Positions 22,007 to 33,077 of a stretch of 64,000 nucleotides of DNA are shown piece after piece. The first letter of the stretch is position 1. Every line of letters starts with the position of its first letter. The stretch is taken from contig CAXKVR010000035.1 of NCBI GenBank assembly GCA_964058845.1, positions 62,001-126,000 of the forward strand, written 5' to 3'. The notes below the pieces were generated by a model. That model saw nothing but the letters and a program-made list of their open reading frames with translations, was not told where the DNA came from and ran no database searches. The translations under genes and the position numbers were made by a program. This stretch comes from Carex sylvatica. Lineage: Eukaryota; Streptophyta; Magnoliopsida; Poales; Cyperaceae.

Positions 22007-22417
22007 TCAAGATGGGCAAAATATATCAATCAAGCCCATCTTGTCACAGAACCTATCTAGATCTATTGAGCTAAGTCCTTTGGTGAGACAGTCAGCTACT
22101 TGATCTCCAGTAGCTACATGACTCAGCTTTAATAGTCCATTTTCTAGTTTTTTTTTAATGAAGAACTTATCTATCTCCACATGTTTGGTTTTGTCGTGCT
22201 GCACATGATTGTTGGCGATGCTGATCGCTGACTTGCTATCGCACCACAATTTTATTTGAACTCCGTGATTCACCTTGAGCTCTTCCAACAACCTCTTCAG
22301 CCATACCATCTCAGCAACTCCCAATACCATAGCCCTGTACTCGGCTTCTGCTGTCGATCTCGCAACAACTGGCTGCTTCTTGCTCTTCCAAGAGACCAAG
22401 TTGCTCCCTACGAACAT
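22007..22417 (-). pseudogene. Copia RNase H domain, element 1
   Basis: 136 codons containing KKQPVVARSTAEAEYRAM, LWCDSKSAISIANN and KHVEIDKFFIKKKL, the standard C-terminal RNase H block of copia Pol. It is disconnected from the RT frame upstream by a break near 22420-22460. Confidence 0.85.
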
Positions 22418-22459
22418 GCAATAGCCAGCTGGGGACCTCCTGTCATCGTGGCAACTGGC

Positions 22460-23092
22460 CTAGTCAAAGTCATAGTAGCCCTCAATGTTCATGTGTCCAT
22501 TCTGCCTGAAAATCAAGCTATTCCTTAGTGCATTCTTGAGGTACCTCAGAATGTGATACACTGCGTCCATATGGCCCTTTCTAGGGTCATGCATGTAGCG
22601 GCTCACCACGCTCACTGCAAATGAGATATCGGGATGATTATGTGTCAAATAGATCAATTTGCCTACCAGTCTCTGGTTCCTCTCACGATCAACCTGTTCT
22701 CCTGCCTCTACACTTATCTTGGCATTCACATCAATTGGAGAAACTACAGGCCTGCACCCCAACATGCCTATCTCTGTAAGCAAATCTAGGGCATACTTCC
22801 TTTGGAACAGAACAATCCCCTCTGCTCCGCGAGCCACCTCAATCCCAAAGAAGTATCTAAGCTGTCCCAAATCCTTCACTTTGAATTATTTTCCCAATTT
22901 TACCTTCAACTTTGCAATTGTCCCCTCATCATCCCCGGTAATTATCATATCATCGACATACACAACCAGTATAGTAATGTGCCCACCATGTTGTCCAACG
23001 AACACCATATGGTCGGCATTGATCTGCTGATAGCCGATGCCTACTATAGCCTTCTTGAACCTATCAAACCAGGTCCGAGGGGACTGCTTCAA
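22460..23092 (-). pseudogene. Copia reverse transcriptase C-terminal half, element 1
   Basis: Two adjacent frames separated by a stop near 22880-22886. The upstream one keeps the catalytic box VVYVDDMIITGDD; the downstream one has LRYFFGIEVARG and the thumb-connection segment. Upstream of 23093 the finger region continues in broken frames to about 24178, partly overlapping GAGCCT-type simple repeats near 23870. Confidence 0.8.
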
Positions 23093-24178
23093 CCCATAGA
23101 GCGACTTCTTGAGCCATACACCTTACCCACTGTCTGGTTTATGCCAAACCCTGATGAAATCTCCATGTACACCTCCTCCAACAAATCACCATGAAGAAAG
23201 GCATTCTTCACATCGAGTTGGTGTAACTGTCATCCACCATTCATTGCCATGGAGACCAGTGTCCTTACTGTTCTCATCTTTGCCATAGGTGCAAAGGTCT
23301 CATCATAGTCAATACCATAGGTCTGACTGTATCCCTTCACTACCAATTGAGCCTTGTAGCGCTCAACCAGACCCTCTGGATTCTGCTTTACTGTGAATAC
23401 TCATTTGCATCCGACAGCCTTCTTACTTGGTGATAGTGATACAAGTTTTCAGGTTTTGTTCTTACGGAGGGCACTGAGTTCTTCTAGCATGTATGTTTTC
23501 CATTTCAGATCTCTCTTAGTAACCTGCGAATACTTAGGGATAAAGATAGTGTCTAATGATGCAATGAATGCTCCATGTACATGTGATATGTGTGAGTAAG
23601 AGATAAATTTGGCAATGTCATATGAGAAACCATATCGGTCATGAGGAATGCCTGCATTCTCGCGATGAGTCCTCCTTACCGATAGGGAGGAGTAAAGAGA
23701 GAAATCATATCACCTGTATATTCTGGATCTGAGGTGGATTGTGAAGGTGTCTCAAGAGTCAGAGTAGGCAGGGACAAAGGACTTGGCACATGTGGCACTG
23801 TAGGCACGGCTCCCTCATTTTACTTCTTTCTCCTCACATACACTTCACCATATCTCGACTCTTCCTGAGCCTGAGCCTGAGCCTGAGTCCTTCCACCATT
23901 GAACTCAATCCTCTCAACTCTCGGCTCAATTCTAGTCGAATCCTTATTTTCTGGCTGAATCAAAGCCAAATTCTCAATAATTGGGCAACTAATACCACCC
24001 ACACTCGAATTCTCAATAATTGGGCAACCAACACCATCCACACTCACCATCCTTCTCTCACTATTATTACTATTCTCCCCCTCTCGCCTCATACCTCCTG
24101 TATCGAGCGAGTCTCCAAAAGGTGATGTCGCATCTGAGGAGTAGTATGGTTCGAGCTCTCAGAATGTAACATTCATAC

Positions 24179-24784
24179 TCACAAATAGTCTCTTCTCCAC
24201 AGGGCTCCACATACATACCCCTTTTGAGTATCCGAGTACCCAACAAAGATACACTTCACAGCCCTTAGATCCAATTTTTCTACATTTGGTATGTTGTCCT
24301 GCACAAAGCACACACAGCCAAAGATTTTGAGAGGAAGAATATCTTCATTCTTATCTTTCAACATCTCCATCGGGGACTTCAAATCTACCACCCGCGAGTG
24401 CACCCTGTTGATCAAGTAGGCTGTTGTCAGAACTGCTTGCCCCCACAAGTACTTTGGGACTTTTATCAAAATCATCATACTCCGAGTTACCTCAAGCAGA
24501 TGCCTGTTCTTCCGTTCTGCTACCCCATTCTGCTCTGGTGTGTACGGGTACGTGGTTTGATGCTATATTCCCTGAGATGACAAGTACTCTCTAAATACCC
24601 TGTTGGTGTACTTTGTCCCATTGTCAGACCTCAATACCTTCACAACTGCACCGTATTGAGTCTGCATCTCTTTGTGAAAATCTTTGAAGCAAGCAAACAC
24701 ATCACTCTTGTTTTTCATCAGATAAATCCAAGTCGCACGAGAAAAATAATCAATAAAATAAACAAAATATCTAAATCCATTCAA
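24179..24784 (-). pseudogene. Copia integrase core, element 1
   Basis: Two broken frames. 24563-24784 holds the segment YFVYFIDYFSRATWIYLMK and the second catalytic Asp in LRSDNGTKYTN. 24179-24478 has YLWGQAVLTTAYLINR and the conserved C-terminal IFGCVCFV and FVGYSDTQKGY. The glutamate segment between them is broken. Confidence 0.82.
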
Positions 24785-24805
24785 AGTAGTTATAGGACAA
24801 GGTCC

Positions 24806-25593
24806 TTATACATCAAAGTGAATCAAATAAAAAATACAAGAACTTCTACTACCAGAGCTAGCATAAGAGCTATTGGTATGTTTGCCTAACTCACACGCAT
24901 CACACACCAGTGTTCCTTTATTGGCTTTTTTAAACAAAGACGGATACAACCTACTCAAAATAAGAAATGAATGATGACCTAAGCGCCTATGATGGAGCAG
25001 CAATAAGTCCTCCACACTTCTTTCAACTCCTTCAGTACTCTCTACTATGGATGAGAGGGCCGACTTCATACTCTATCCATGTACCACAGCCCGCTATCCC
25101 AAGTGTCAATCCCAAGTTGTCTGCCTGTCCCCTTTTCTTGGAAGATCACCTTAGGAATATCAAACACAACAACACATTTTAGTTGTATTATAATGGCACT
25201 TATGAATAAGAGATTCACTAGAAAAGAAGGAGTATGCAAGACATTAGACAAAATCAAAGAGTTGGTACATTTCACGGTACCCTTACCAACTACGGGCTGA
25301 GCCGTACCATCGACAGTCTGAATGCTCTCTGGGACTGCTAGGCGAGTATAGGAAGAAAACTCCTCAACAACACCAGTCACATGGCGAGATGCACCAGAGT
25401 CGACTATCAAATCTGGTGATCTCGTGGTGTGTATAGAAGCTAGAGCAAAGGTATCATGAGTACCTGTAGCTGTGTGGGCAAGAGAAGCAGAATTACCCCT
25501 AGAAGAAGTAGAGTTAGATGCATCATCTCTCACACTCTTCCCATCATCTATTAGTTTTTGCTTGCTTCTGTGCCCCTGAGAATAGGCCTCCAT
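24806..25593 (-). pseudogene. Copia protease and GAG-pre-integrase, element 1
   Basis: 25066-25593 contains the aspartic protease signature LIVDSGASRHVTG. 24806-25069 contains the integrase HHCC zinc-binding region (HHRRLGHHS, then CDACELGKH). A stop codon interrupts the junction with the integrase core right after HFDV. Confidence 0.82.
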
Positions 25594-25727
25594 GAGTGCT
25601 TGATCCTCCTCGGTAAGTACCCCTCTAGATTCTTTCCTTCTAGAGTGTACCTTACTCGACGTGACCAGCTCAGATACTGTTCTGACCCATCAAGTTTCGT
25701 ATCAATAGGTGAAAGATCCAACCTATG

Positions 25728-25889
25728 CTATATCGGCTCAACAGGAACTACTGGAGCTGCGGGAGTTTGGCCCAATCCAGACATGGCAAACTGTCGCATC
25801 ATGTGAGTCATCATGACACTCACATCCTCCGCAGTTAGCTTCGCAATAGCCTCAGCAAACGGATCCCCCTCCTTTTCCTTTTCCGACAT
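25728..25889 (-). pseudogene. Gag remnant, element 1
   Basis: A 53-codon frame starts MSEKEKEGDPFAEAIAKL and ends at a stop at 25728. Beyond the stop, gag-like sequence (KLDGSEQYLSWSRRVR) continues for only ~35 codons before jumping to the pre-protease linker. The main gag body and the CCHC zinc knuckle are missing, indicating a large internal deletion near 25610-25630. Confidence 0.6.
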
Positions 25890-26658
25890 CGATCAAACTT
25901 AGATCTACTCCTCACATATTGTTCTAAGTCCGAATCACTTTTACAAAATTGAGTTCTTTACCCGATTTAGATCCACATCTCCCCCTTTTGACCCAATCTT
26001 GATTTAACGCATCAAGAATCGAGTTCAAAAATCTGACCAAACCTTGATCAAATCCCGCGTCTCGGGTCTCGTGGGGTATAGGTCCCTTACGCCAGCCAAA
26101 ACCTTCACAAAGCGACCCTCCTTACCTTAGGTCAGCCGGCTAGAAAGAAAAAAAATGGAGCAGTTTTTTTTTATATATATATATTTATTTAGAGAGAAAA
26201 AAAAAGAGTAACGCTTAAAAATAACAACAGTAAAAGTATATTAATGAACCATTTTTTTTCAAAACTCCATGTGGTTAGCGACTGAGAAGAGAGAAAAAAA
26301 AGGGCAGAGCTCAGCCTTGCTGGCAGCGGCCTAGGGTTGCAAGCTGCTGGTCGGTGGCGGAGGTCCAAGGAGGTGCCAAGCGGAGTAGATCTGAGCTGAT
26401 CGCCTAGATCATCCTTGGCGACAGATCCGAGCAAGTCTGACCTGCAGCAGTCGGGGCGGAGCCCAGCCGGCTGGGCCGAGCTCAGGTCGTGCTCAGCAGG
26501 GCCAAGCGACCCTACTGGCGGCGGGTGGCGCTCAAGCGATGGTGGACGGAGCCTCTCTCTGCCTTGATCTGATCTGTGCGCGGTTACTGTAGCGCTACAG
26601 TGAAAATCAGAAAAACAGAAGAAAACGGCTAGGGTTTCCTTCCTGGCTCTTGATACAA
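25890..26658 (-). other. Untranslated leader of copia element 1
   Basis: The ~770 bp between the 5' LTR and gag is noticeably GC-richer (26300-26640) than the surroundings. An open frame of 178 codons at 26189-26725 overlaps it and the LTR, has no gag motif and is considered chance. Confidence 0.55.
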
Positions 26659-26813
26659 AGTGAAAAAAATAGAATTGTATTGATTCCATTGTTCTCTTGA
26701 GCCTATATAGGCGTTCCAATTTCATTCAACACTCTCAACTATTCTATAATTTATATCTTACCAAACGGTCCCTATAGTTCCATATAATGCATAAACATAC
26801 ATAAATCTCAACA
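26659..26813 (-). repeat. 5' LTR of copia element 1
   Basis: 155 bp and followed on the + strand by AATAC (26814-26818), the right-hand target duplication. Confidence 0.88.
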
Positions 26814-26818
26814 AATAC

Positions 26819-27716
26819 ATAATACATAAATATTTTTTTTATAGAAAATATATTATTCTACTATCATTGTTGAAAGAACATACATCAACCTCTACCACTG
26901 TTGTGCCCACATATAGAGGAATACCAGCGTAATTTGGGGCAACCTTAACCGATTATTCCTGCACTTAGGACGGAGAGTTGACTTACGTCCGCATTTTGCA
27001 GCTCCGATTAATAAAATTTTAATTATATTCTTAATTATATTTTTTTAATATAATTGTTATTTATTTAGTGATCAAAATTCAGATTTAAAACTAGTTAAAT
27101 CTAGTTACCCCAACAGAAACTTATCCACATTATTAATATAAAAAACATATCAACAAAATCCATAACGTCCGCAAAATATGAGATATCTCAGAGGATGCGA
27201 ATTCGATTCGTGGGCTCTCAATCGTATCAATTACAGGGATACGTGGCACAAGATAATTGGATGGTCAAAACGGTACGGTCGAGTTGCCTGCTCAGTGCTA
27301 TTTCTTTTTTGGTTCAGTATAAATTGATGGTGCAGGGCCGGTACCACATACTGGTAAGAAGGGAATAAGCTGTCAGACAGTGTGTGGAAGGAAAGTTACG
27401 AAGGGGTCCTCACAATCTCCGTTAATTGCAAGTAGAAGGGGAGGGTATTTTAGGGCGTCTTCGAATCGAATTCGTATACTCTGCATTAATTCAGAAAGGA
27501 ATTTTTTAAGTTAATGCATCTGACCATTCAATTAGCTTTAGAATTTGTGTGAATAAACTAATATTAAGGCAGACGATGCGGACTCCTTGAAATCGAGCAC
27601 AAACTCAACAGCAATTTCTTCATCTTAGATAGCAATGCAGGAGACATTAGACATTCCTTTCTCTCTTAGGATTAATACCTGTATCAATCTGAAAGTATAA
27701 TCGGACTTAGTGCTTT
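26819..27716. other. AT-rich intergenic DNA
   Basis: No gene seen. Phrases such as CCATAACGTCCG recur at 21018 and 27162 and may mark an old repeat. Confidence 0.35.
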
Positions 27717-27910
27717 GCAAATGGACCGGACCGGGTGGTCCGGGCAAAACCTAGGCATAGGCAGAGGTAGACACGGGTACGGGCGTCACGGGTACAATGG
27801 GCCGGGTATCACGGATTTTTTTTTTTCAAAAATCTTGTCCTGCCCGTTTAATATCCGTGCTCGTCACAGGTACGAGAGCAGAGCGGTCCGATTCGGGTCC
27901 GATTTTTTTT
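27717..27910. mobile_element. GC-rich CGGGTA-type repeat, third segment
   Basis: Shows GACACGGGTACGGGCGTCAC, a poly-T core at 27815, and CCTGCCCGTTTAATATCCGTG. It has the same organisation as 18735 and 30477. Confidence 0.5.
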
Positions 27911-28089
27911 TTGTTTTTTTTTCTATTTTTATCAATAAATTATAAATCCAAATTCATATCTATTAAAAATCATTTGACATGATAATTATATTTTTTTAAC
28001 AAATAATACAACGTCGAGATAATCCTAATCGGAATCAGAGTTTCATTGCTTCTTTCGTTTTCTCTTTTGCCTGCTTCGCTTAGACTTGT

Positions 28090-28386
28090 CTAAGACGCAG
28101 GTGGGTATATAAAATACTTGAACATTATATCCTCCCTTGTGCGTACCGGGTAGGTGCTAATGCAGGAAGGACGGAAAGCTTGCAAACATTCTGCGCAACA
28201 AAACATCTCGCTCCTCTTCCCATATTGGTGACAGGGATTGCAAAAATCCACATTTTCTTTGTTTGTATGTTGTTGGGACTTTTCATGAAGGTTCTCGGAG
28301 TTTTCTTCTTTCATAAGTTCCTCGAAATCTCTTGAGTGAAAGTAGGGGAGGGCTCGCGTACGAGATTCCCCTATGTTGGCACTCAT
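28090..28386 (-). CDS. Short open frame with a Cys-rich, PHD-like segment
   Basis: 98 codons. Residues ~46-76 read DFCNPCHQYGKRSEMFCCAE followed by CLQAFRPSC. The spacing resembles the first half of a PHD-type zinc finger, but the usual His before the last Cys pair is Arg and no second half follows. There is no visible intron signal and no neighbours. It could be a gene fragment or a decayed exon; coding status is uncertain. Confidence 0.25.
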   Translation of the reverse strand: MSANIGESRTRALPYFHSRDFEELMKEENSENLHEKSQQHTNKENVDFCNPCHQYGKRSEMFCCAECLQAFRPSCISTYPVRTREDIMFKYFIYPPAS

Positions 28387-28784
28387 TCTTAATATAATAA
28401 ATTCGATTAGAATTAATTAATGAATAAATTAATGAATATAAATTCGGTTAGAATTAATCATGTTAATAGGTCCGTTTGGATAAATTCGAATTCTTCTTTA
28501 AAATGAATATTTATATTAGCAATTCTTCATTAGTAATTCTTCTTTAAAATGAATATTTTTTGAAAAATCCAGGGCCATTCCAATACATCACCAAAATAAT
28601 TTCAATATAGACTCTTTTGCACGTGCATCTATTGGGTCGGTGTTCTGATACCAACTGTTTTGGTGATGTACCAAAATTGCCATGGATTCTCTTTGCCGAG
28701 TAGGCACCGTAGACTGTCTTGAGTTGTTTATGTTGCCCTCCAAATCTACAAGGGTATGTTTAGTTAGTTTGACAATAGGTTATT

Positions 28785-30020
28785 TAAAAATAAATCTAAC
28801 CTATTTTTTTAACCTATTCAAAATAAATCCAAATTTAAAAAATAAAATCTAACATATTCAAAACAAATCTAATTACTTCACATATTCATAAAAATAAATC
28901 TAACTTATTTTTTTAACCTATTAAAAATAAATCCTAATTTCAAAAATAAAATCTAACATATTCAAACAAATCTAATTACTTCACATATTCACAAAAATAA
29001 ATCTAACATATTTTTATAACCTATAAAAAATAAATTCGAATTTCAAAAATAAAATGTAAACTATTAAAAAAACAAATATAATTACTTAACACATTCAAAA
29101 AAAAAATGTAACCTATTTTTATAACCTATTAAAAATAAATTCAAATTTCAAAAATAAATTCCAACCTATTAAAAAATAAATATAATTACTTAACACATTC
29201 AAAAAAATAAATCTTACCTATTTTTATAACCTATTAAAAATAAATTCGAATTTCAAAAATAAAATCTAGCCTATTAAAAAACAAATATAATTACTTAACA
29301 CATTCAAAAAAATAAATCTAACCTATTTTTATAACCTATTAAAAATAAATCCGAATTTCAAAAGTAAAATCTAAACTATTAAAAAACAAATATAATTACT
29401 TAACACATTCAAAAAAATAAATCTAACATATTTTTATAACCTATTAAAAATAAATTCGAATTTCTAAAATAAAATTTAACCTATTCAAAATAAATATAAT
29501 TACTTAACATATTAAAAAAAAAATCTAACCTATTTTTTTAACCTATTAAAAATAGATTCGAATTTCAAAAATAAAATTTAACATATTCAAAACAAATATA
29601 ATTATTTCACATATTCAAAAAAATAAATCTAACCTATTTTTTTAACCTATTAAAAATAAATTCAAATTTCAAAAATAAAATCTAACATATTAAAAACAAA
29701 TATAATTACTTCACATATTCACAAAAATAAATATAACCTATTTTTATAACCTATAAAAAATAAATTCGAATTTCAAAAATAAAATCTAACATATTCAAAA
29801 CAAATATAATTACTTTATATATTCAAAAAAATAAATCTAACCTATTTTTTTAACCTGTTAAAAATAAATCCGAATTTCAAAAATAAAATCTAACATATTC
29901 AAAACAAATATAATTATTTCACATATTCACAAAAATAAATCTAACCTATTTTTATAACCTATTAAAAATAAATTCAAATTTCAAAAATAAAATCTAACAT
30001 ATTCCAAACAAATCTAATTA
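28785..30020. repeat. ~104-bp AT-rich tandem array, about 12 copies
   Basis: The phrase AACCTATTTTTATAACC or a close variant recurs at about 28798, 28902, 29005, 29110, 29217, 29321, 29425, 29528, 29632, 29736, 29839 and 29943, a spacing of 103-107 bp. Each unit then reads AAAAATAAATTCGAATTTC, AAAATCTAAC and AATATAATTACTT. After 30020 the array dissolves into short AAATCTAAC repeats to ~30200. Confidence 0.92.
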
Positions 30021-30476
30021 CTTCACATCTAACAAATCTAACATAAACTAATTAAATCTAACATATTCAATAAATCTAACAAATCTAACACAAAATAAAT
30101 TTAACAAATCTAACATAAAATAAATCTAACAAATCTAATTGACATTCAATAAATCTAGCATAAATTAAATTTACTCTACAAAAATAAATTAATCTAACAT
30201 GAAATAAATATAACCTTTAAATCTCGCAAAAAAATCTTGCGGGAGGTGCCGAACTTCGTAATTTCGTTGCGTATTTGTATAATGAATTAAATTTACAACT
30301 ATAGCTTTTTTAAACAATAAATTTAAAAATTGAGAATATTAAATTTGATATTGAAAGAATGAGAGATTGAGGGAATGATAGAATGTGAAAAAATTGAGTA
30401 GAAGAGGGGGGTATTTAAAAAATTTTGATTGGAGAGGGAATAAAATTTAAAATTTAATTAAAAATAAATAAAACCG
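30021..30476. other. Decayed end of the tandem array and AT-rich DNA
   Basis: Short AAATCTAACA-type repeats to ~30200, then no recognisable feature. Confidence 0.5.
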
Positions 30477-30780
30477 GGGGCAGCACGGGTCCGACCGGTC
30501 CGGATCCGGTTTGATTTGATCGGTCTGGGTCCGGTTTGATTTTACTGATCCAGGATTTTGAAAATTTTGAAATTTGAAAAATAAATGGGTACACGGGTAT
30601 TGGGTACACGGGCACGAGTACGGCAGTCCAGATATGCATGGATTTTTTTCCCGAAAAACCGAGTCCAGCCCGTTTAATACCCGTGCATACCCGTGGCACG
30701 GGCATGGTTTGGTCCGAGCAAGGGCACAGGCGGCCCGATCAGGGGTTGAGAGCCTCCGGGGGCGTTTGCAAATGTCTAAT
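30477..30780. mobile_element. GC-rich CGGGTA-type repeat, fourth segment
   Basis: Contains GGGTACACGGGTATTGGGTA, ACGGGCACGAG, a TTTTTTTCCCGAAAAA core and CCCGTTTAATACCCGTGC. The central part mirrors itself. Confidence 0.5.
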
Positions 30781-31642
30781 CGGACTACAACAAATGGAGT
30801 TTGTTTAGTTTCTGGTAATCATAAGTTTGTTTAGGAAGTTTTTATCAGTTTTTTTACCAGTATCATGTTTTCTCATGCTGGATTTTTTTTTCTTTTCTTT
30901 AAATAGATAGATTTCAGTTTGTTAGAATGCTTTTCCAGTATGTAATTTCGGCTCTCTATTGATTAATGCAATGCGGGCTTTTCCTCAAAAACAAAAAAGT
31001 ATAAATTGATTCAAACAAAGTCTGCTGGCAACCTCTAATTGGCTTATTCAAAAAATAGTGAAAGGGAAAAATGAGCGATTTTCTAATCTGGACTCATTGA
31101 TTATAACGGGCCATTTTCTAATCTGAACAAAGTTTGCTGAACCCAATAAAAATGGTTAAAACTAATAGTATTGTGTTGTTATTACAACTTCATCAGTTTT
31201 TTTTTTTTGATAGATTACCATCAGTTACAAATAAGATGTAGCAACATATCAGACAAGATATTTTAAAATGTAGCATGTTGATTTAAATTGAGCAACATAT
31301 ATGGAGCACTTTATTTTAATACTTATACTAGTAATTTAATAAGAGTAAATAGATGGGAAGAGGAGGGAGTAGAAGGTAAAAAAAAATTAAAACCTACCAT
31401 GTCATTTATTTTAATAATTTGTTTGAAGATTTTTAAAGAGGATATTTTATATAAGGCCACAGTAGGAAAATTAATTGAACTCCCAACTCTTCTGGCGAAG
31501 CCAATCTCCAACAAAATATATATACCCACAATAACAGAGCTAAATCAAAGATAGACTAAAATACAGAGGATGAATTTCTCCACCATCTGCCATAATCCAT
31601 TCCACAAAAAAAATTAGGCACAACTCATCAATTAAATTACTC
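30781..31642. other. Intergenic, 3' flank of FLA copy 1
   Basis: An 88-codon frame at 31288-31554 has no motif. The stretch next to 31643 should carry the FLA 3' UTR. Confidence 0.4.
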
Positions 31643-32956
31643 CTACAAAAGGAAAACCACAATGCAGATTGATGCAAGTGCCAAAGTTGCTGTTGAACAA
31701 ACAACCGATCTCATGGCCGCAGCCTTCACATCAGCAGGTGTTGCATCCTCGTCAGCCGCAGGTGCATCAGACGGTGCTGCTTCAGGAGACTCTGGCGTTG
31801 ACAGCGGTGAATGAGAATGACTTGGTGCCTTCTTGCTTTTAGGCTTCCTTGCGTGTGGAGAAGGTGCAACAGGACTGTCAGCCACCGGACCTGGTACTGT
31901 AGCAGGGCCCGGTGCTGTAGCAGGAGCCAACATAGGTGCATGGGCCACCGGACCTGGCGCAGCTGGGGCGGATGCGTTACCAAACAACTCACTTGGTAAA
32001 AGCAAGCTGTCCACAGTGAGAACACACATGGGTGTGTCATCCAACACAGTAGATGCCACACGTGAGGTGTCAATCCCAGTATCAAGAGAAACATCGTCGC
32101 CATGAGAAATTACCGAGAGATGGTATTTCCCTGAGCTGGTCGATGCCATAGTAGCGATCGGCCCCTTGGCAGTCTTAAGTGAGGCCTTGGGAGTGTAAGA
32201 AGGTAGCGCATGGTACTGCAGAACCGTAACGAGATCGGCACTTGACAGGGTAGTAAGATCGGGTGCTCCATCAGCCTTGAAAGCATCGTCATTTGGTGCG
32301 AAGAGAGTAAAACCGTTGTCCATGGCCGATTGGTACATCTTGAGCACGCCAGAGGAGGTGATTAGCGAAGAAAAGATCTTACATCCAGCCTTCTCTAGGA
32401 GAGCTGTGAGGTTGGAAGAGGAAGGGGAAGAGGCATCCAACAGCCCAGGGAAGGTGATCGGTGCTGAAATCTCAAGCACAGAGAGGTTATACGGGATTTG
32501 CTTCACTGACTTAGTGTATGTGGCATCAAAAGCCGAGCCTGGTTTAGCAGAGGCAAAACCAACCCGGCCACCTCGCAAGTTTGTGATATTAACAAAGCCA
32601 AGGTTGCCCGGTGCGTTGCCAGTGGTCTGGTAGAGAGTGGTGGTGAGAGTGGTGCCACGTGTGAGGTCATGGAGCTTTTGTGGGTCGAAGTAGTCTAAAA
32701 GGCTGAGGAGGCGGAGGGCGTTCTTGATGCCGGGAAGGCTTTGCTTGGCGACCAGAGAAGACATGACAGAGTTGGAGAGAACAAGGCACGTGACCGTCTC
32801 GTGTGAGTTGATTTCATCGCATATCTTGGTTTGGGAGAGGTAGCTGTTGTAGACTGAGTACTCGGAGAAAGCATCTAAAATGGCTGTAATGTTGTGGGAA
32901 TCAGTAGGAATTAGGAGAGTTAGGTAGACGAAAATAACAAGATGATAGAAAGCCAT
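31643..32956 (-). CDS. FLA: Fasciclin-like arabinogalactan protein with two FAS1 domains, copy 1
   Basis: Single-exon gene, 437 residues from the Met at 32956 (an upstream in-frame Met at 32989 is less likely, because the chosen one begins the hydrophobic signal peptide and has ATGG context). Order: signal peptide to about residue 21 (AFYHLVIFVYLTLLIPTDS); FAS1 domain 1 at about 22-170 (DEINSHETVTCLVLSNSVM); FAS1 domain 2 at about 180-325, with box H1 FTLFAPNDDAFK and the YH motif LQYHALPSYTPKASL; an Ala/Pro/Ser-rich arabinogalactan region (APGPVAHAPM, ATAPGPATVPGP); and a hydrophobic C-terminus, as for GPI anchoring. The pattern matches the FLA1/2/8/10 group of cell-surface adhesion-type proteoglycans. 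Several NxS/T sites suit N-glycosylation. A second FLA lies 4 kb upstream. Confidence 0.93.
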   Translation of the reverse strand: MAFYHLVIFVYLTLLIPTDSHNITAILDAFSEYSVYNSYLSQTKICDEINSHETVTCLVLSNSVMSSLVAKQSLPGIKNALRLLSLLDYFDPQKLHDLTRGTTLTTTLYQTTGNAPGNLGFVNITNLRGGRVGFASAKPGSAFDATYTKSVKQIPYNLSVLEISAPITFPGLLDASSPSSSNLTALLEKAGCKIFSSLITSSGVLKMYQSAMDNGFTLFAPNDDAFKADGAPDLTTLSSADLVTVLQYHALPSYTPKASLKTAKGPIATMASTSSGKYHLSVISHGDDVSLDTGIDTSRVASTVLDDTPMCVLTVDSLLLPSELFGNASAPAAPGPVAHAPMLAPATAPGPATVPGPVADSPVAPSPHARKPKSKKAPSHSHSPLSTPESPEAAPSDAPAADEDATPADVKAAAMRSVVCSTATLALASICIVVFLL

Positions 32957-33067
32957 GGCTAGCTGAAATGGGGGAAAGAGAAAAGGCACTCAAAAAAGGG
33001 TTAGAAAAAGGTGTAGCTGAGTTTGGGGTTTTGGGACTGACTGGGTTAGGGTTTAAGGTGAGAAGTT

Positions 33068-33077
33068 AACCATGGTT
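33068..33077 (-). promoter_or_regulatory. Conserved AACCATGGTT promoter motif of FLA copy 1
   Basis: A 10-bp palindrome 112 bp upstream of the chosen start codon, followed by GGGTTAACTCG. The same pair of motifs occurs 111 bp upstream of FLA copy 2. Confidence 0.55.

Larger units (their letters stand above)
21846..26813 (-). mobile_element. Ty1/copia retrotransposon 1, complete ends, coding region decayed
   Basis: A ~4.97-kb minus-strand element bounded by ~154-bp LTRs and the 5-bp duplication AATAC. Read on the minus strand the order is LTR, primer-binding-like site TTGTATCAAGAGCC, GC-richer leader, short gag, protease, GAG-pre-integrase, integrase, reverse transcriptase, RNase H, polypurine tract TTGAGGGGGAG, LTR. 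This order with integrase before RT defines Ty1/copia. Stops and frameshifts break every large domain, and most of gag is deleted. The two LTRs differ at about seven substitutions and one indel, so insertion is not recent. Ends read on the element strand are TG...CT rather than TG...CA. Confidence 0.92.

Noticed and set aside
26189..26725. Long minus-strand open frame (178 codons) rich in Arg, Pro and Leu
   Set aside because: It overlaps the 5' LTR and leader of copia element 1, has no gag or other domain, and its low-complexity residues follow from local GC content.
28785..30020. CRISPR-like regular repeat
   Set aside because: Units are contiguous ~104-bp tandem repeats without unique spacers, and the DNA is plant nuclear.
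31726..32105. Open frames overlapping FLA copy 1 in other frames and on the other strand
   Set aside because: Shadows of the real gene caused by its Ala/Pro-rich, GC-rich codons.
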